From: Welwitschia mirabilis
Taxonomy: Eukaryota; Gnetophyta; Gnetopsida; Welwitschiales
Direction of reading: 5' to 3'
Length of the DNA: 64,000 nt
Assembly (NCBI GenBank): GCA_051453625.1
Contig: JBOZIK010000001.1
Location: 248,819,022 to 248,883,021 of the forward strand
Both the position numbers and the translations under genes were made by a program. Positions 12,799 through 24,989 of the stretch are shown here, piece by piece. The first letter of the stretch is position 1. Each line of letters starts with the position of its first letter. The notes below the pieces were generated by a model, which saw only the letters and a list, made by a program, of their open reading frames with translations, was not told where the DNA came from and made no database searches.

Positions 12799-15700
12799 GG
12801 ATGTTACTTTATAATACACTACTAAGGTAAAATATTAAAATAAGCTAACATAAGACATCTTAATAATTATAACTATTATAAGAATCTTTTATTTGAACTA
12901 AAAATGAGAAAATAAGAAAATAAGTGAATATATTAATCATGGTATATTAAATGCAACAATTAGAAAAATAAACAAAATAATAATAACTAATTTAACCACT
13001 TAAAGATATCATTAAATAAATAGGACAAGACTAAAAAAATAATATTATTAATTACAATAGTTACAAGAAAAGAAAGCATTTAAAATAATAATTGCAGTAC
13101 AACAAGTTTCCACTACTAAAGTAAGAAAATGCATAATAATATAATGATAAATATTAAATAAATAAGGAATTCAGCAATTAAATCAACTTAGTAGATTCCA
13201 CAAGATAAAAATTATTTTTATTTACTTTTCATTTAACTATGGAGCTAAAGCTTTTAACCTTGAAAAAAAATTTGGACTAACACACTTTTCACATGATTAA
13301 GAAAATATTGAACATTAATACATTTCATTTTTAATGTATGTCATGATGTTCTTATTTTACGATTTATGTGTGAAATTTAAAAATCATTAAAATTATGTAC
13401 ATTTATAGGGATTTCAAAAAGAGATGTCATTAATTAAAGTAAGTAAAGAAAATACATAATACATTAGCATAAATAAATAGTTTAGTTTGATTGATAAAAT
13501 ATAAAATAAGATAAATACATAAATCTACCTCTAATAAAATTTCATTCATCATTATAAAATGTTCCTTCATCATGAAAACCAAGAAATCTCCATTTTTCAA
13601 GAACCTCCTTCCTCCTCTTTCATTAGCATGAGTGGGGATGAACTTATAATAAATACAAATTTTATACAAAAATTCATCTTAGTTTGAAGAATCTAAATTA
13701 TAAAACTAGTTAACTTTAATTAAAAATCTTGCATTTTATCTTACATATAGTTGTCAATATTCTAAATGCTCCCTGTAATTTATACAAATTATTTTATCAC
13801 AAAGATCGTAAGGGTATTATTTAGAAGATGTTGTAATGTTCTTCTGATGGTATGACTTATTCTTTCATAGTAAGATGAATTTTATTCGAGTTCCTTTTTG
13901 ATAAGGAAATCATTAATTTGGTTTTCTCTTGAGAAAGTTAAACCACATTCTTTAACATCATGATTAAATCAATAAAAAATGAAAATATAATGATAATCAA
14001 TAGTTAGATAAAAAATGTCATGAATATTATGATAACATATGTAAAGTTGTATTCTTTCACATTTATAAAAGTAAGAATTAATTTATCATGAAATGTTATC
14101 AGATTGGCTACATAAGTAATGAAGTATATATATTTAGTTACCAGCCTAAAAAAGAAATGAGTTGGTAGTGAAAGGAAAAGATAGAATGCAAGCCTTTAAC
14201 ATAGAATTAATGGTTTACATTATTTTACTAGAATGTAGCCTATCACTAGATAATAGTTTATAATAAATTTTGAAAGTATATCTCTAGCCTATTAATAACT
14301 TTAATTAGTAATAATATCTCTACCTATGTAAATTCAAGGTTGTTACTCTAGCTACCACTACATAATAGCTTGCAATAGCTATTAGTGAAAAACCTAAGAG
14401 TTTATTATGTGAATGGTAGCTTGCAACATAGTGGTTGATATTGTTATGCTATTGGTGCATTATTCATGAAAGATAAGTAGGTGATAGGATTTCATTACAA
14501 GTTAATCACTCGGTAATAGATACTTATTACAAGGAAATTCACCCTTGAATTTATTTTCTATCTATGTGTTATAATCAAATTCTATTTTTAACATATAATA
14601 ACCCTATACATAATTTTATTGCAAGGATGTCATTAAGTAATAATACTCTCATATAAATAAATTTATTTAAAAATTTAGTTTTTATGTACATATACATTCC
14701 CATGATTATGCTCTTATCACATGGCTATCACTGAGCGATAAAGTTCTTTCATTTATACATAGATGCTATTTTTCCTTTTTATTTAATAAGAGATTTAACG
14801 TGAATACTTTATTTATATATAATGGTAACACATCACATTAAAATTTTGCAAAACCATTTTAAAGGAAAGGATAAATTACAAACCAGTATGCCTAATCCTT
14901 TTTATGAGTATAATGAATAATATATATTTAATAGAAATGTTTGAATGCCTTGTTTCTTAATCTATCATTTAAATGTTGTCATGCTATCTCACGCCTTTAT
15001 CCACTTCCTTAAGTCTCATTTAGGTCTTCACAAACATCCTTAAATTAAATGTTTTCATGATTTTTTAGGTTTTTATAGGATTTTAAGTATTCGACACCAA
15101 TGAACATACACCAATATTAGATTACAAATGTTATTTTCTCATTTCATGTAGTTTAATAGAAGTATAGAAAAGTCATCTCCTAGGTTGTGAATTTGTGTTT
15201 CTCTTATCAGTGGGTTCCTAAGACATTTCATAATAGCCAATAGGCAAAGATTAAAGAGGGTAACTCAAATGAAAATCTACTAAAATGTATAGACTAATCA
15301 ATGAAGCTTTTAATACACTTGATCATTTCACATTTAACACCTTTTAATAATCCAAAAAAATGGGTTTATCCTTGACCTAAATATTTTATTCTAAATAGAT
15401 TCATCATATTCCATGTTTTTAATTTAAACCTTGTGTTTATTACATAAAAAAGATATTTATTCTTTTGAGGATTAAATAGAATTAATCTCATAATGAGATT
15501 GTGTATTATATTAGTCTCATCTAAAAGGCTTAACATTTACTTCAACATACCCTTAGCAAATCATGAGACTAATGTCTAAAATGTGAATCTCCTCTTAATA
15601 AATAATGTTTCACTAGTATTAACCTACTCTTTCTTGAAATATTAGGCTTCTATATCTAGTCATAAACACTAAAGGAGTTTAAATTATTTACTTAAAAAGA

Positions 15701-17079
15701 CCAATGAAGGAGGTATTAATGTCATTATATAATTTTTATTCTTAATAGTAATTGCTTGCCTTATTTGTTTCATAGTATTTGTGATACTATAATAAAAGGT
15801 AGTATTCACATTTAATTTTTATAAAGACTTAATGCATATAATTAATTGTGTTATAATCCAATCCTATATAAGATTTACTAATTTAATGAAAAATGATTAG
15901 TTATAAAATTTTAGAAAATAGCCAAAAGATTTAAGATATAAATAATATAAATAGAAATACAAATGAAACAAGTTGCAGTTAAATGTAATAATGGATATGG
16001 AGGATACAGTAGGGAGGTAATTAGTTTTCTAAATAGTCATAAGTCATATGTGTATGATTAGTAATCGTGATGTTAAAAATATCAACATAAAAGTGCATGA
16101 GATTAATTATGGATATAATCACATAGTCATGTACTTCTTTGATTTTGACTATGTTATTTCTTAAGATATTGATTTTACATTAGTCAGTAAAAGTGAAAAA
16201 TCCTCATACTACTCTAGAGAATAAGAGAATAACTAGATTATTCTTTTCATCTATGTACCCTTTTAGGACCTATTTAAAATGAAAGTACATTAAAATTCTA
16301 GAGTTTAGGTTTCGATAATGAACTATAAAAGTGCAATGCAAAATACTATAATATATGACTATAAGAGTGGTATGTAAAAACAATACTGCATGAAAGGGAA
16401 GATAATCTCACAAGAGTGAAAAATAAATAAGAAGATGTTGAATTTATACCTACACATGTAGTAATATATATTATATGAATTATTTTTATTTTTTTTCTAT
16501 TGTACAATTTCTTCTTTTGTATTTAAAACAAGTTTTAGCACATCTCTTTTTTTTCATCTATTGCTTTTAATGTTTGGATATTTTACTTTAGAGATTTACT
16601 ATAAATTTTTCTTTTCTTTTTACTATGCTTGAACATTATTTTACATAATTATATCTATGGACACTACTGTGGCTTTAATGTAAAACTCTTTCATGTAGCA
16701 ATGGATATGAGAACAGAATGATATGAAGGAAAAATAAAAATAGAAAAATGATGGATATGGAAATTGATTTTACTATGATTCGAAACATGACAAAATCAAA
16801 GTTGTGTTAAAATGCATAGTAATACTATTCATAATACCATTATAATGATATAGTCATAAATATGATACCATTTCATTCTAACGAACATTAAAATAATCAA
16901 GTAGTTATAATGAAATTCATTTATTTTTTAATTTCCAAAAATAATGAATATGTATGCATAAATAGTTAGTCCAGTGAAGAGATATTTTGAATCAACATGA
17001 ATTACAATATCCAATTATGCTAGATTATATGTAAATAATGTTGGATTAGAGTTGAATGTGTATTCATGATTAAAAAAAT
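12799..17079. other. Element Z region downstream of integrase
   Basis: By position this would be the ORF3 and spacer region of an Athila-type element (minus strand). I cannot align it with the ORF3 of elements A and B, and no domain is recognisable. The 79-codon open frame at 13430-13669 (minus) has a short charged stretch but no family I know. Further insertions may be hidden here, because the region is longer than expected. Confidence 0.35.
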
Positions 17080-18514
17080 GTTATCTAGCTTGTTCTCATC
17101 ATATGTTTTTGATCATTGACCATTTAAAGTGAACCGACTATTATTGGTTAGGTTTTTTTTATTATAATACTTTCATTTCAATTTATTTTAACTACCACAA
17201 AAACTTTTTTGCACTTAATAACTATTTTTTTAAAAAAAATATGCAATCTCATATTGTATAATAAAACCTTATCACAAAGGTTGAAATTATTCCTTATAAA
17301 ATTCTCATTATGGTAATATTTTAATTGCCTTTTTATGATTTGTCATTGGTTTTGTGCATGATTCCTTATCTTATCTAATCCTTTAAGTTATATAATTTAT
17401 TCTAAAATGTTATCTGCATTATTGAGATTTAGATTTTCATTAAGTTATAAAACCTATATTGAATCTCTATAGTAGTAAGCATTATTTATCATAAATGAGG
17501 TAACATGAAGAGTAAATTCTTCCATATTATCCTATATGCTTATAGTGCATTATTTAACTTATTATACTACTCTTTATTAGAATTAGCCATGTTAACTAGT
17601 ATTCTTTTCATCTCTTGGTTTAAAATCATAACTTATCCATTTGTTTATGTATGGTATATGATTGTGATCTTGTACATGATTCCTAGTAATTTCTTTAGTT
17701 TAGTCATGGATTTGTTGAGGAAATGTATTCTTTGATCACTAATGAAGACTTCTGGTTGTTTAAAATGTTACAAAATATGCAATATAAAGAATCTAATAAT
17801 ATTTTTAATGTTCCTAATTTTATTTGTTTAGAATTTATCTAATTTCTAATATAGTTAACACCACAACGATATATTAACAACTATTAATTTATAAAAAGGT
17901 CCTTTAAAGTTAATCTTTCAAAAGTTAAATGATTCACATTCTAAGATCATAAAAATGGACATCTCATATTTTTAGAAAGTCCATGGTTATTATATTAAAT
18001 ACATTGGCTAGTGGAATTCCCTATATATATTTTTATAAATCTTCTTATATACATTAAAATTACTTTGTAGTTATTATCATAAGGCATTTTTAATATTTTA
18101 ACTTACTTCCATTGAAGAATACATTATCATGTAATTTCATCTCTATAAATTTGATATGACAAAGGATTTTTCTAGATTTAATTCTTAATTTCTTAAAAAA
18201 AGAGTTACTTCATCTTATTAAATAATCTTATAAAACCTTCAAGGTAAATAAATAGTTCATAATATATATGTACCAAGGTTTCTTTATATGGAAGTTAATG
18301 TATACTATAAGCAACATTTCATCATGAAAATGATCATCAAAGCTCTCTTCAGTGTATATATTATAACATTTTCCTATCCTTGGTTAGTTAGAATGTATAT
18401 AAGAAATTTTATATGAGAAGATACTAATACATGATATGAGATTATCAATTTAATTAATTACTAGAAATTTATTGTACAAAGCCTATAAGATAGTACTAAA
18501 ACTTATTAAGTTAG
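17080..18514 (-). pseudogene. Element Z: end of RNase H and integrase, decayed
   Basis: On the minus strand the reading starts inside RNase H directly at the edge of element X (LNKF, then YYLIGF). It continues through the RNase H tail (LTNQG near 18.4 kb), a linker reading EESFDDHFHDEMLL at about 18310-18350, the integrase core (ISDQRIHFLN near 17.74 kb, and IYHT-stop-TNG at 17632-17657 where the family has its conserved H-P-Q-T-N-G motif), and the integrase C-terminal part (YHNENFIRNNF, then VLLYNMRLHIF near 17.25-17.33 kb). That C-terminal block is typical of Athila-lineage integrase. Stops and frame changes are frequent, so it is dead. The plus-strand open frame at 17505-17735 is only its antisense shadow. 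Confidence 0.75.
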
Positions 18515-19153
18515 TATTAACATGTAAACAAATGACATTTATATCAAGTGTTTTAGAATAATTTATTATAAATAAAGATATTAATATAATTATTTTAATC
18601 ATGAAATATGTCTTTTATCATTTTTAAAGCAAAATTTAATTTTATGCTTTTCTTCATAATAATTACAGATCTTTAGACATGTTTTAAAATACATGATGGA
18701 AGATCGACATAATTTGACATAAAATAATGATGACAATGAAAACTTAAGGTGGTAACATGTAGTAATAGCATTAAAGACATATAATAGAGGTATGTGGAGG
18801 TGGCACTAGAAACATATGATAATAGAACCAATTAGTAAATAAATTAGGCTCCAAAGGCCATATGCTAGATTCATCATGATAAAGATTCTACTTAACACTA
18901 CATGACGGCCTTCAGCAAATGCTATAAGACAACTTCAACTAAATGCTAAATAAGAAAGATTCTACCTAATGCTATAGGACAAAATCTTATATAAATAATG
19001 TAATATAATAAGCTTAACCAAATGCTAGAGGATAGAATATTATATAACTAATGCTAAATCATAAATATCCTACTTAATACTATAGGATAGAGTTCATCCA
19101 CATCATCTACTACTACAAGCCAAAGGATCTTAATTACCTCAAATCTACCCTTC

Positions 19154-19161
19154 CTATAAAA
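19154..19161 (+). promoter_or_regulatory. TATA box of X 5' LTR
   Basis: CTATAAAA sits about 640 bases into the LTR, at the same place as the box in the 3' LTR (39189-39197), with a C-rich run just upstream in both. This sets U3 and the plus-strand orientation of X. Confidence 0.6.
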
Positions 19162-19574
19162 GGATTTTGAGCCCTAATTTATAAGCATATTTGATTGGAA
19201 AAATGTAATGAAAATTATTGGAACATTAAGACATTATAACTCTCTAAGAAAATTCCCTTGGGAGTAGACTTGATACAAGGCTAGTTTAAAGATTCATTTC
19301 AAATCCATTTTCATCACTTGGTGTATGTTATTCATTCTTTTAGTTTTATTGCATATTAACATAATACTAGTAATATTTAGGTAAAATTCTTTATTGTTGT
19401 TAATATTGTATTAGTTGTTCATTCATTTATTTTTAGTGCACATTAACATGATACTAGTAATATTTATCTAATACTACATCATTAAGGTCTTTATAACTAA
19501 TTAAATTATTAAAAGTTAATTTTTTAGTTGTAGTCATAATTATGTTATAAAATTTATGATAATTATACTCACTT

Positions 19575-19579
19575 TTTAT
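19575..19579. repeat. Target site duplication of element A, left copy (TTTAT)
   Basis: TTTAT lies directly left of the element A LTR and is repeated directly right of the other LTR at 32253-32257. Removing A and one copy rejoins the X LTR so that it aligns with the uninterrupted copy around 39610-39640. Confidence 0.88.
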
Positions 19580-20684
19580 TATTGCAGTGTGTATTTGTGT
19601 AAATGATTATGCCCAAGAAGATCCTATTATTCAAAAATAAAATAGATATTTTGCATAACAAACACACTAATATAAACAAGAGTGGACCTAAATGTTGTAA
19701 TGTATTGAACGCCTTGGCTAGAAGAAATAGAATAGATTTCTATGAGAAATACTTATGTATTTTAATAATAGAAATAAATTGCAATGCAGAAGAGTATAAT
19801 CCAACAAACTTATGAAAGGTTAATCTAGAAAGAAAAAGGGATAGTGGACCTAAACTAACAATGCTCAACCTTGACAAAGGTTGTTGTCATAACCTATATC
19901 ACTCAATAAACTATTATTGAATTAGAAGCAACATAAACTATGAGGGATAAGTAACAACAAGCATAAAAAATGCAATAGAGTTCTTTATATTAAAGTTGAA
20001 CCACATCCATCTTAAAAAGTAGTTACACCTCAATAGAGGAATCAGAATCCAACACCAAGGAAGATGTCTCTCTATAACTATAAAGGATAGATATCTGGCC
20101 CTTCAATATCCTATCATAAGAATTTCTAATCTAAGTTAAGACAAGACAAATTTAAAGGTGAAATTAATACTTATTAACAAATAACATATAAATGATAAAA
20201 TAGATAAATAAATATGGCCACAATCCTAATGACCACATAAGAGACATATAGACAAATGGCAAGAGTTAGGTGAATTTTTGGGAGGGAATTATAACAAATG
20301 TTGACTTGCTAGTTGTTCGAATGATACAGGGGATGATGCCACCTTATAAATAATTCACGTCATCTCCCAAATTTATCATAGTTGGCATCCTTATTGTCTT
20401 CAACTATTTTATTATTCATATATTCATCTAGATGATGAGCTAGACAATAGGCTTTTACAAGTATTCATCCAATGCATCAGCTTCAATTTTTACATGAAAT
20501 TTGTCTCAAAATTAGAAAGTACTATAAACTACTCTAAATGTTATAAAATGTCATGAAGATTGCATGCTTTTGTATCTTTTATCCTAGCCCTTCATTATCA
20601 TGGAAATCTAGCATAAACTTGTCTAATATCCTACAAAAATACTTAAAATATACTATCAAACATATATAAGTTAGTAGTACAACA
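19580..20684 (-). repeat. Element A 3' LTR
   Basis: It aligns throughout with 31148-32252 and with 57675-58882. The plus-strand left end reads TATTGCAGTG where the partners read TGTTGTAGTG and TGTTGTGGTG; the right end reads ACAACA. Over the first ~200 bases roughly one site in five differs from the partner by eye, yet the lengths are equal. The small plus-strand open frame at 19603-19815 lies inside this LTR and is not a gene. Confidence 0.93.
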
Positions 20685-20700
20685 TAGCCTCTTACTTAGC
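20685..20700 (-). promoter_or_regulatory. Decayed polypurine tract of element A
   Basis: Read on the minus strand, a purine-rich run (GGCTAAGTAAGAGGCTA) abuts the 3' LTR. The same site in element B is better kept as AAATGGGGGCCTA (58883-58897). Plus-strand DNA priming would occur here. Confidence 0.55.
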
Positions 20701-21226
20701 CTTATCAATTCTTAAAAAAACTAGGCGGTGAACCATGATTATGAGCCAACTTATTTAATAATAAAAATATCTAAGACACTAAAAGAATCATATTAATTTT
20801 TTTTTTTAGAAATCTCAGATATACAAACTAAATCATGAAAAATAAAAAAAAAAATGTTTCATCTAATTTAAAAATCAACTAAACCATCATTTAAATCATC
20901 GTCTGGATGATTGGAGGGGCAACAAGCTTAAAAAATGGTCTTGGAAAATAAAAATCCATGACAAATTTTTTTAGATAAATAATTAATTAGTGCATTTATA
21001 ATTAAAAGCCCCTCACTAAAATATATAGTAATGACTAAAAAGATTACCCAAATAAAATCAATTCTTATCATAACATATTAAAAAAGGAAGATACAAATGA
21101 AAATCAGACAAAAGAAATACATCATGCTGAACACAAAAATGATATGTATGTATATAATAGTGAGTTTTAATACAAAAATATATAAAAGGTGAGATACAAA
21201 GTATGACAAAATCACTTCCCTTATCA
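20701..21226. other. Element A 3' untranslated stretch
   Basis: It matches 58898-59422 of element B in order (for example 'atttaataataaaaatatcta' against 'ttaaataataaaatagcta'). No coding sequence is seen; it lies between ORF3 and the polypurine tract. Confidence 0.5.
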
Positions 21227-22500
21227 TCACATAATAACCATGATCTGGGCAGCTAGCTCAAGTATAAGGGAAGAAGAGGGAGAATGCTTAGGATCAATAG
21301 AAAAATGGAGGTTTAAAGATGAGGAAATGGAATGAACCATCTTATTGCCCTAAACATGAACAACATTTAGAATGTATATTATAATACTTTTCTAAATGGA
21401 GATAATGCATTGACACACATTAATAATCTAGTCCTCAGAGTGTTAGAATCTCCTCTTAACTTCCAAGATTCTCTACTCTAATGTTTAGGTCCTCTGATCT
21501 AGAGCCTAAATTTTTTGATCTATCTCTGGATACCATGATTTATGAAACCTCTAATGGTTTTGTTGGTCTCTGCTAGGAGGATCTTTATCTACTCAAGTAT
21601 AATATCAATCATAGATCTTTGTACCTAAGGTTGCTCTACCTCTCCTGGTACTTGCATGCTCATGTCCTATAAATAATAAGTGGAAGTTTGTATACGATAA
21701 AGATGTTGCTTGATCATGGGCTCTGGTATTCCAAATCGTTTAAATAAAGCTAAGATAAGGCATACAACTATCATTCATTTACCATTGATCTAAGTCTCCT
21801 CTAAATGAAGGTTGATAAGTCAATATGCTCTCCCTTCTTGGAAGATAATAGTATCTATAAATACATGACCATAGCATGACTATTATGGAATGATGGGCTG
21901 ATTTTGTAAATCAATCCTCTATGAAGTAATTTGTATGTAAGGTTTAATTGGGTAACAAGAACTTCCTGCCTATGTATTAGCAAGTTTACTAGAATGTCTA
22001 ATGCAGCACTATATGCATGACGCTCCTTAGTCCCTCCAACTGAATAAATGTGTAAACACCAAAGTTCACCTAGATATGTAACTACTATGATATGAGATGG
22101 GAGTATAGTAGTCTCATGGTCCTGAACATATGTTATAATCATATCAACTAAGTGACTATAAGAATATGGATAATGCTCTATATGCATGATGTTATAGAGC
22201 TCTCTCATATCTAATACATAATAGGACCCATGCGCATCTATAATTTATTGGAGCTAAAGTTCTATAAGCCTCTAATTTACCTCAGCCTCTATCTGACTCA
22301 TAGAATCTCTAAAATATCACTCAACATGGATGGTAGATATATATGTCATCAAAGAACATCTCTGTCGAGGTGGAGGATGTACTAGCTTTACATGCTCAGC
22401 CTCTAGTGGTACCAATGGACCACCTCATACTCTACAGCCTTGACCTTAACCTCAGCCTATCTAGATCTATGCATATGAGGCCTACTCAATATAAAATACA
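21227..22500 (-). pseudogene. Element A ORF3, in the env-like/extra-ORF position of Athila elements
   Basis: This decayed ORF of about 420 codons lies downstream of integrase in sense orientation. Its best kept part is open for 117 codons (21855-22208) and includes MRELYNIMHIEH, ILPSHIIVVTYLGELW and GLIYKISPSFHNSHAM. Upstream comes an acidic N-terminal part; the C-terminal part ends near SSLILELAAQ before a stop at 21227. Element B has the same ORF at 59423-60726 with a matching C-terminus (PIDLEHPPSAPPTF). Position fits the env-like ORF of Athila elements, but I see no clear signal peptide or membrane segments and cannot name a domain, so a role in envelope function is only inferred from position. 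A frameshift separates the N-terminal part from the 117-codon part. Confidence 0.65.
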
Positions 22501-24989
22501 TAAGAAATATCATGGAAGATCAGATAAATACATCAAACACATTGCATGGATGTGCAATAACAATCCCAAAATAAATAAAAAATAAGAAAAAAATGATGAA
22601 AATATATCTTACCCTCCCAAAAGTAATAATACATCTAGGATTATCTAGTTATGAGAAGAAAAGTGCTCAAATGAAAAATCTAATCTAGTAAAAATTCAAA
22701 GTGACCCACATATGGTAAAAGTTTGAAGTGCTCCAATGAAAAATCTAATTAAGTAGAATCGTAGAACACATTGAATTGATCAATTTTCCCTAACAGACCA
22801 CTACATTTTGATCTATAGTTTGTGAAAAATCAAGTGTGAAAAATGGAAAGTTAAAGATTTCTTGTAAAATGCACAAGTGACCATAAATTTCAAAATACGT
22901 GATGAACATCAAATCCATAAGTTCCAAATTAAAGAGCATGAGAAACTAATAGAAATACATAAAAATTATGGATTAAAATGCTGAAAAATAAAAGAGAAAA
23001 AATTAAAAAAAAAGGATAAAGAGAAAAACATACTTCATTTTGACAAATTCACTAAAAAGTTTGTAATTTAGATGTGAAATCAAGTTGAATGAAATCCAAC
23101 AAGCTAGTAAGATCCATAGGGGTCTTCTCTCTTAAAGGAACAAGTGAAAATGAAAAAAAAAAGAAGAAAAATAAGTAAAAAATATTTGGATCATGATTTT
23201 ATCACACTATCATATAGTCACATTATCCAAATAATAGCCCTAGGAAGACTCTTAGAAAAATCAAATTGTCATCCTCCTAGTGTCATCTGAACTAGGTGGA
23301 TGATAGAACATGAATTTTTTTTTTGAAAAATAAAGATATTATTTAAGATAATTAGGTTTAAATATAATCATGAAAGTATTGTATTTTAAAAGAAAGCTTA
23401 GAAAAATAGAAAATGAGAAAGAAAATCATGAAAATTAGGATGAAATATAAAAACTCACAATAAAAGAAAGATATGGATAAAGAAAATGAGCAAACTAGGT
23501 TGAAACTTAATGACAAAAACTAAATGAATGTGCTCAAGTAGAAAAGTAAAATGAGATAAAGCACAAAACTCTAAAAGATTTAAGGTATCTGAAAGAAGAA
23601 GTGAGACATAAAAGATGTTCTAATGAATTCAAATGCTAAAGGCAAATGATATGCATGAACGAATAGCAAGGAAACTACTAAATGATAACATCCTATATAA
23701 AGATGAGAAAATGTGGAGATAACTTTAAAATAACAAACCAAAAACCCAAAGAAAAGTAGAATGAAAATGAACAAAATAAACAAGAAGAACATTGATTACC
23801 TAACCTAAATTCTAACCTAGTAAACCCCCAAGGAAGAGATCATAAAGCTACCTAAGTAAAAATGCATGATAAAATGTATAAACTTCATAAATTTCTATTC
23901 AAAAAGGTAGCGATTATCGTGATACCAAACCTCAAGTGCTTAGAATAATGAATGACAAGATCAAAAGCTACTCATAAATGAACTTACCTACTCACATCTC
24001 ATAAGCACATCCAAATCCTCAAAAGTAAAATGACTATATGAGAATACTAAGAGTTTAGAAAATAAGCAATGCCTCTGATGATACCAACAATACCACTAAT
24101 CCCATAGCTTTAAAGTTTATTAAAACTTTTTCATGATGAGGGGAGTGCAACCAAAATTAGAGGAGTAAGGACTTGTGAAGCATAACAAACTAGTCCCCTA
24201 GTAAAGTTCCCATAGCTACCAACACTACCAAAGGTTCCTCTCAAAAAAATTTACTCCGGTGTGGTAGGACATCATAGCAACCATGTATTTTCTTTTAAGC
24301 ATAAAATATAATAAAACATGGTTATTATTTTCTTTTTTTTTCCTTTTTAAATTCACACATGATTACACATCTAAAAGGACAAAGGTGAATAAGTGAGATA
24401 AAAGACAAAAAAGAACACTTCCAAACAACCAAAGACCTTACATCATTAAAAAAAAGACATAAGAACTAAGATATATTACTTCAAAGTGAAGTTCATAGAT
24501 ATGAAAAAGTCTCAAGATTAAGTGAATCAAATCTTACCACTATAAAATACACAAGTACAAATACTAATTATGGAAAACTTCATAAAGTGATACATAAGTT
24601 AAGTTTAAAAAATATCAAGTGATATCATAACATCCACTAAAGAAATAAGCTAAAAAAAACTAAGATAATAATAAGGTGGAAATCCTTCTCATCAAGGGGA
24701 ACCTTCAAAATAAGTGCTTCTACCATTTTCATAGTTACAACAAAAGATCCTTCATATAGTTTTTATTATTCTTCATTAACTTTCTAAATCTCCTTAGTCT
24801 CAAAAATCTCAACAAAGTTATTAAATGAACTTTTTATATAATATAACAACCTAACCATTTAGAGGTCAACTTGTAATTCAAAAGATGTACTCTAGTATTG
24901 TATAAAAAGATAAGTTGACTAGGTTTAAACATTTTATAAAGTAACTTTATATCATATTTAGACTTAGCTTGGTTTTATAGATTAATTAA
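22501..24989. other. Element A spacer between integrase and ORF3
   Basis: About 2.5 kb without a recognisable frame. It is nevertheless collinear with 60727-63320 of element B, including a conserved block at 24060-24310 ('gatgaggggagtgcaac', then 'ttcccatagctaccaa') that recurs at 62275-62520. The open frame at 23580-23792 is not supported by the other copy. The left part of this region, 22570-22800, also matches B closely. Confidence 0.6.

Larger units (their letters stand above)
18515..19579 (+). repeat. Element X 5' LTR, part 1 (left of element A)
   Basis: It matches 38550 onward: TATTAACATGTAAA here against TGTTAACATGTAAA, then 'tttatatcaagtgtttta' against 'tttatataaagtgtttta', and so on. 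The canonical TG start has become TA by a G to A change. The LTR breaks off at the TTTAT target site of element A and resumes at 32258. Confidence 0.88.

Noticed and set aside
17505-17735. 76-codon plus-strand open frame
   Set aside because: It is the antisense of the element Z integrase core, which gives the better match on the minus strand.
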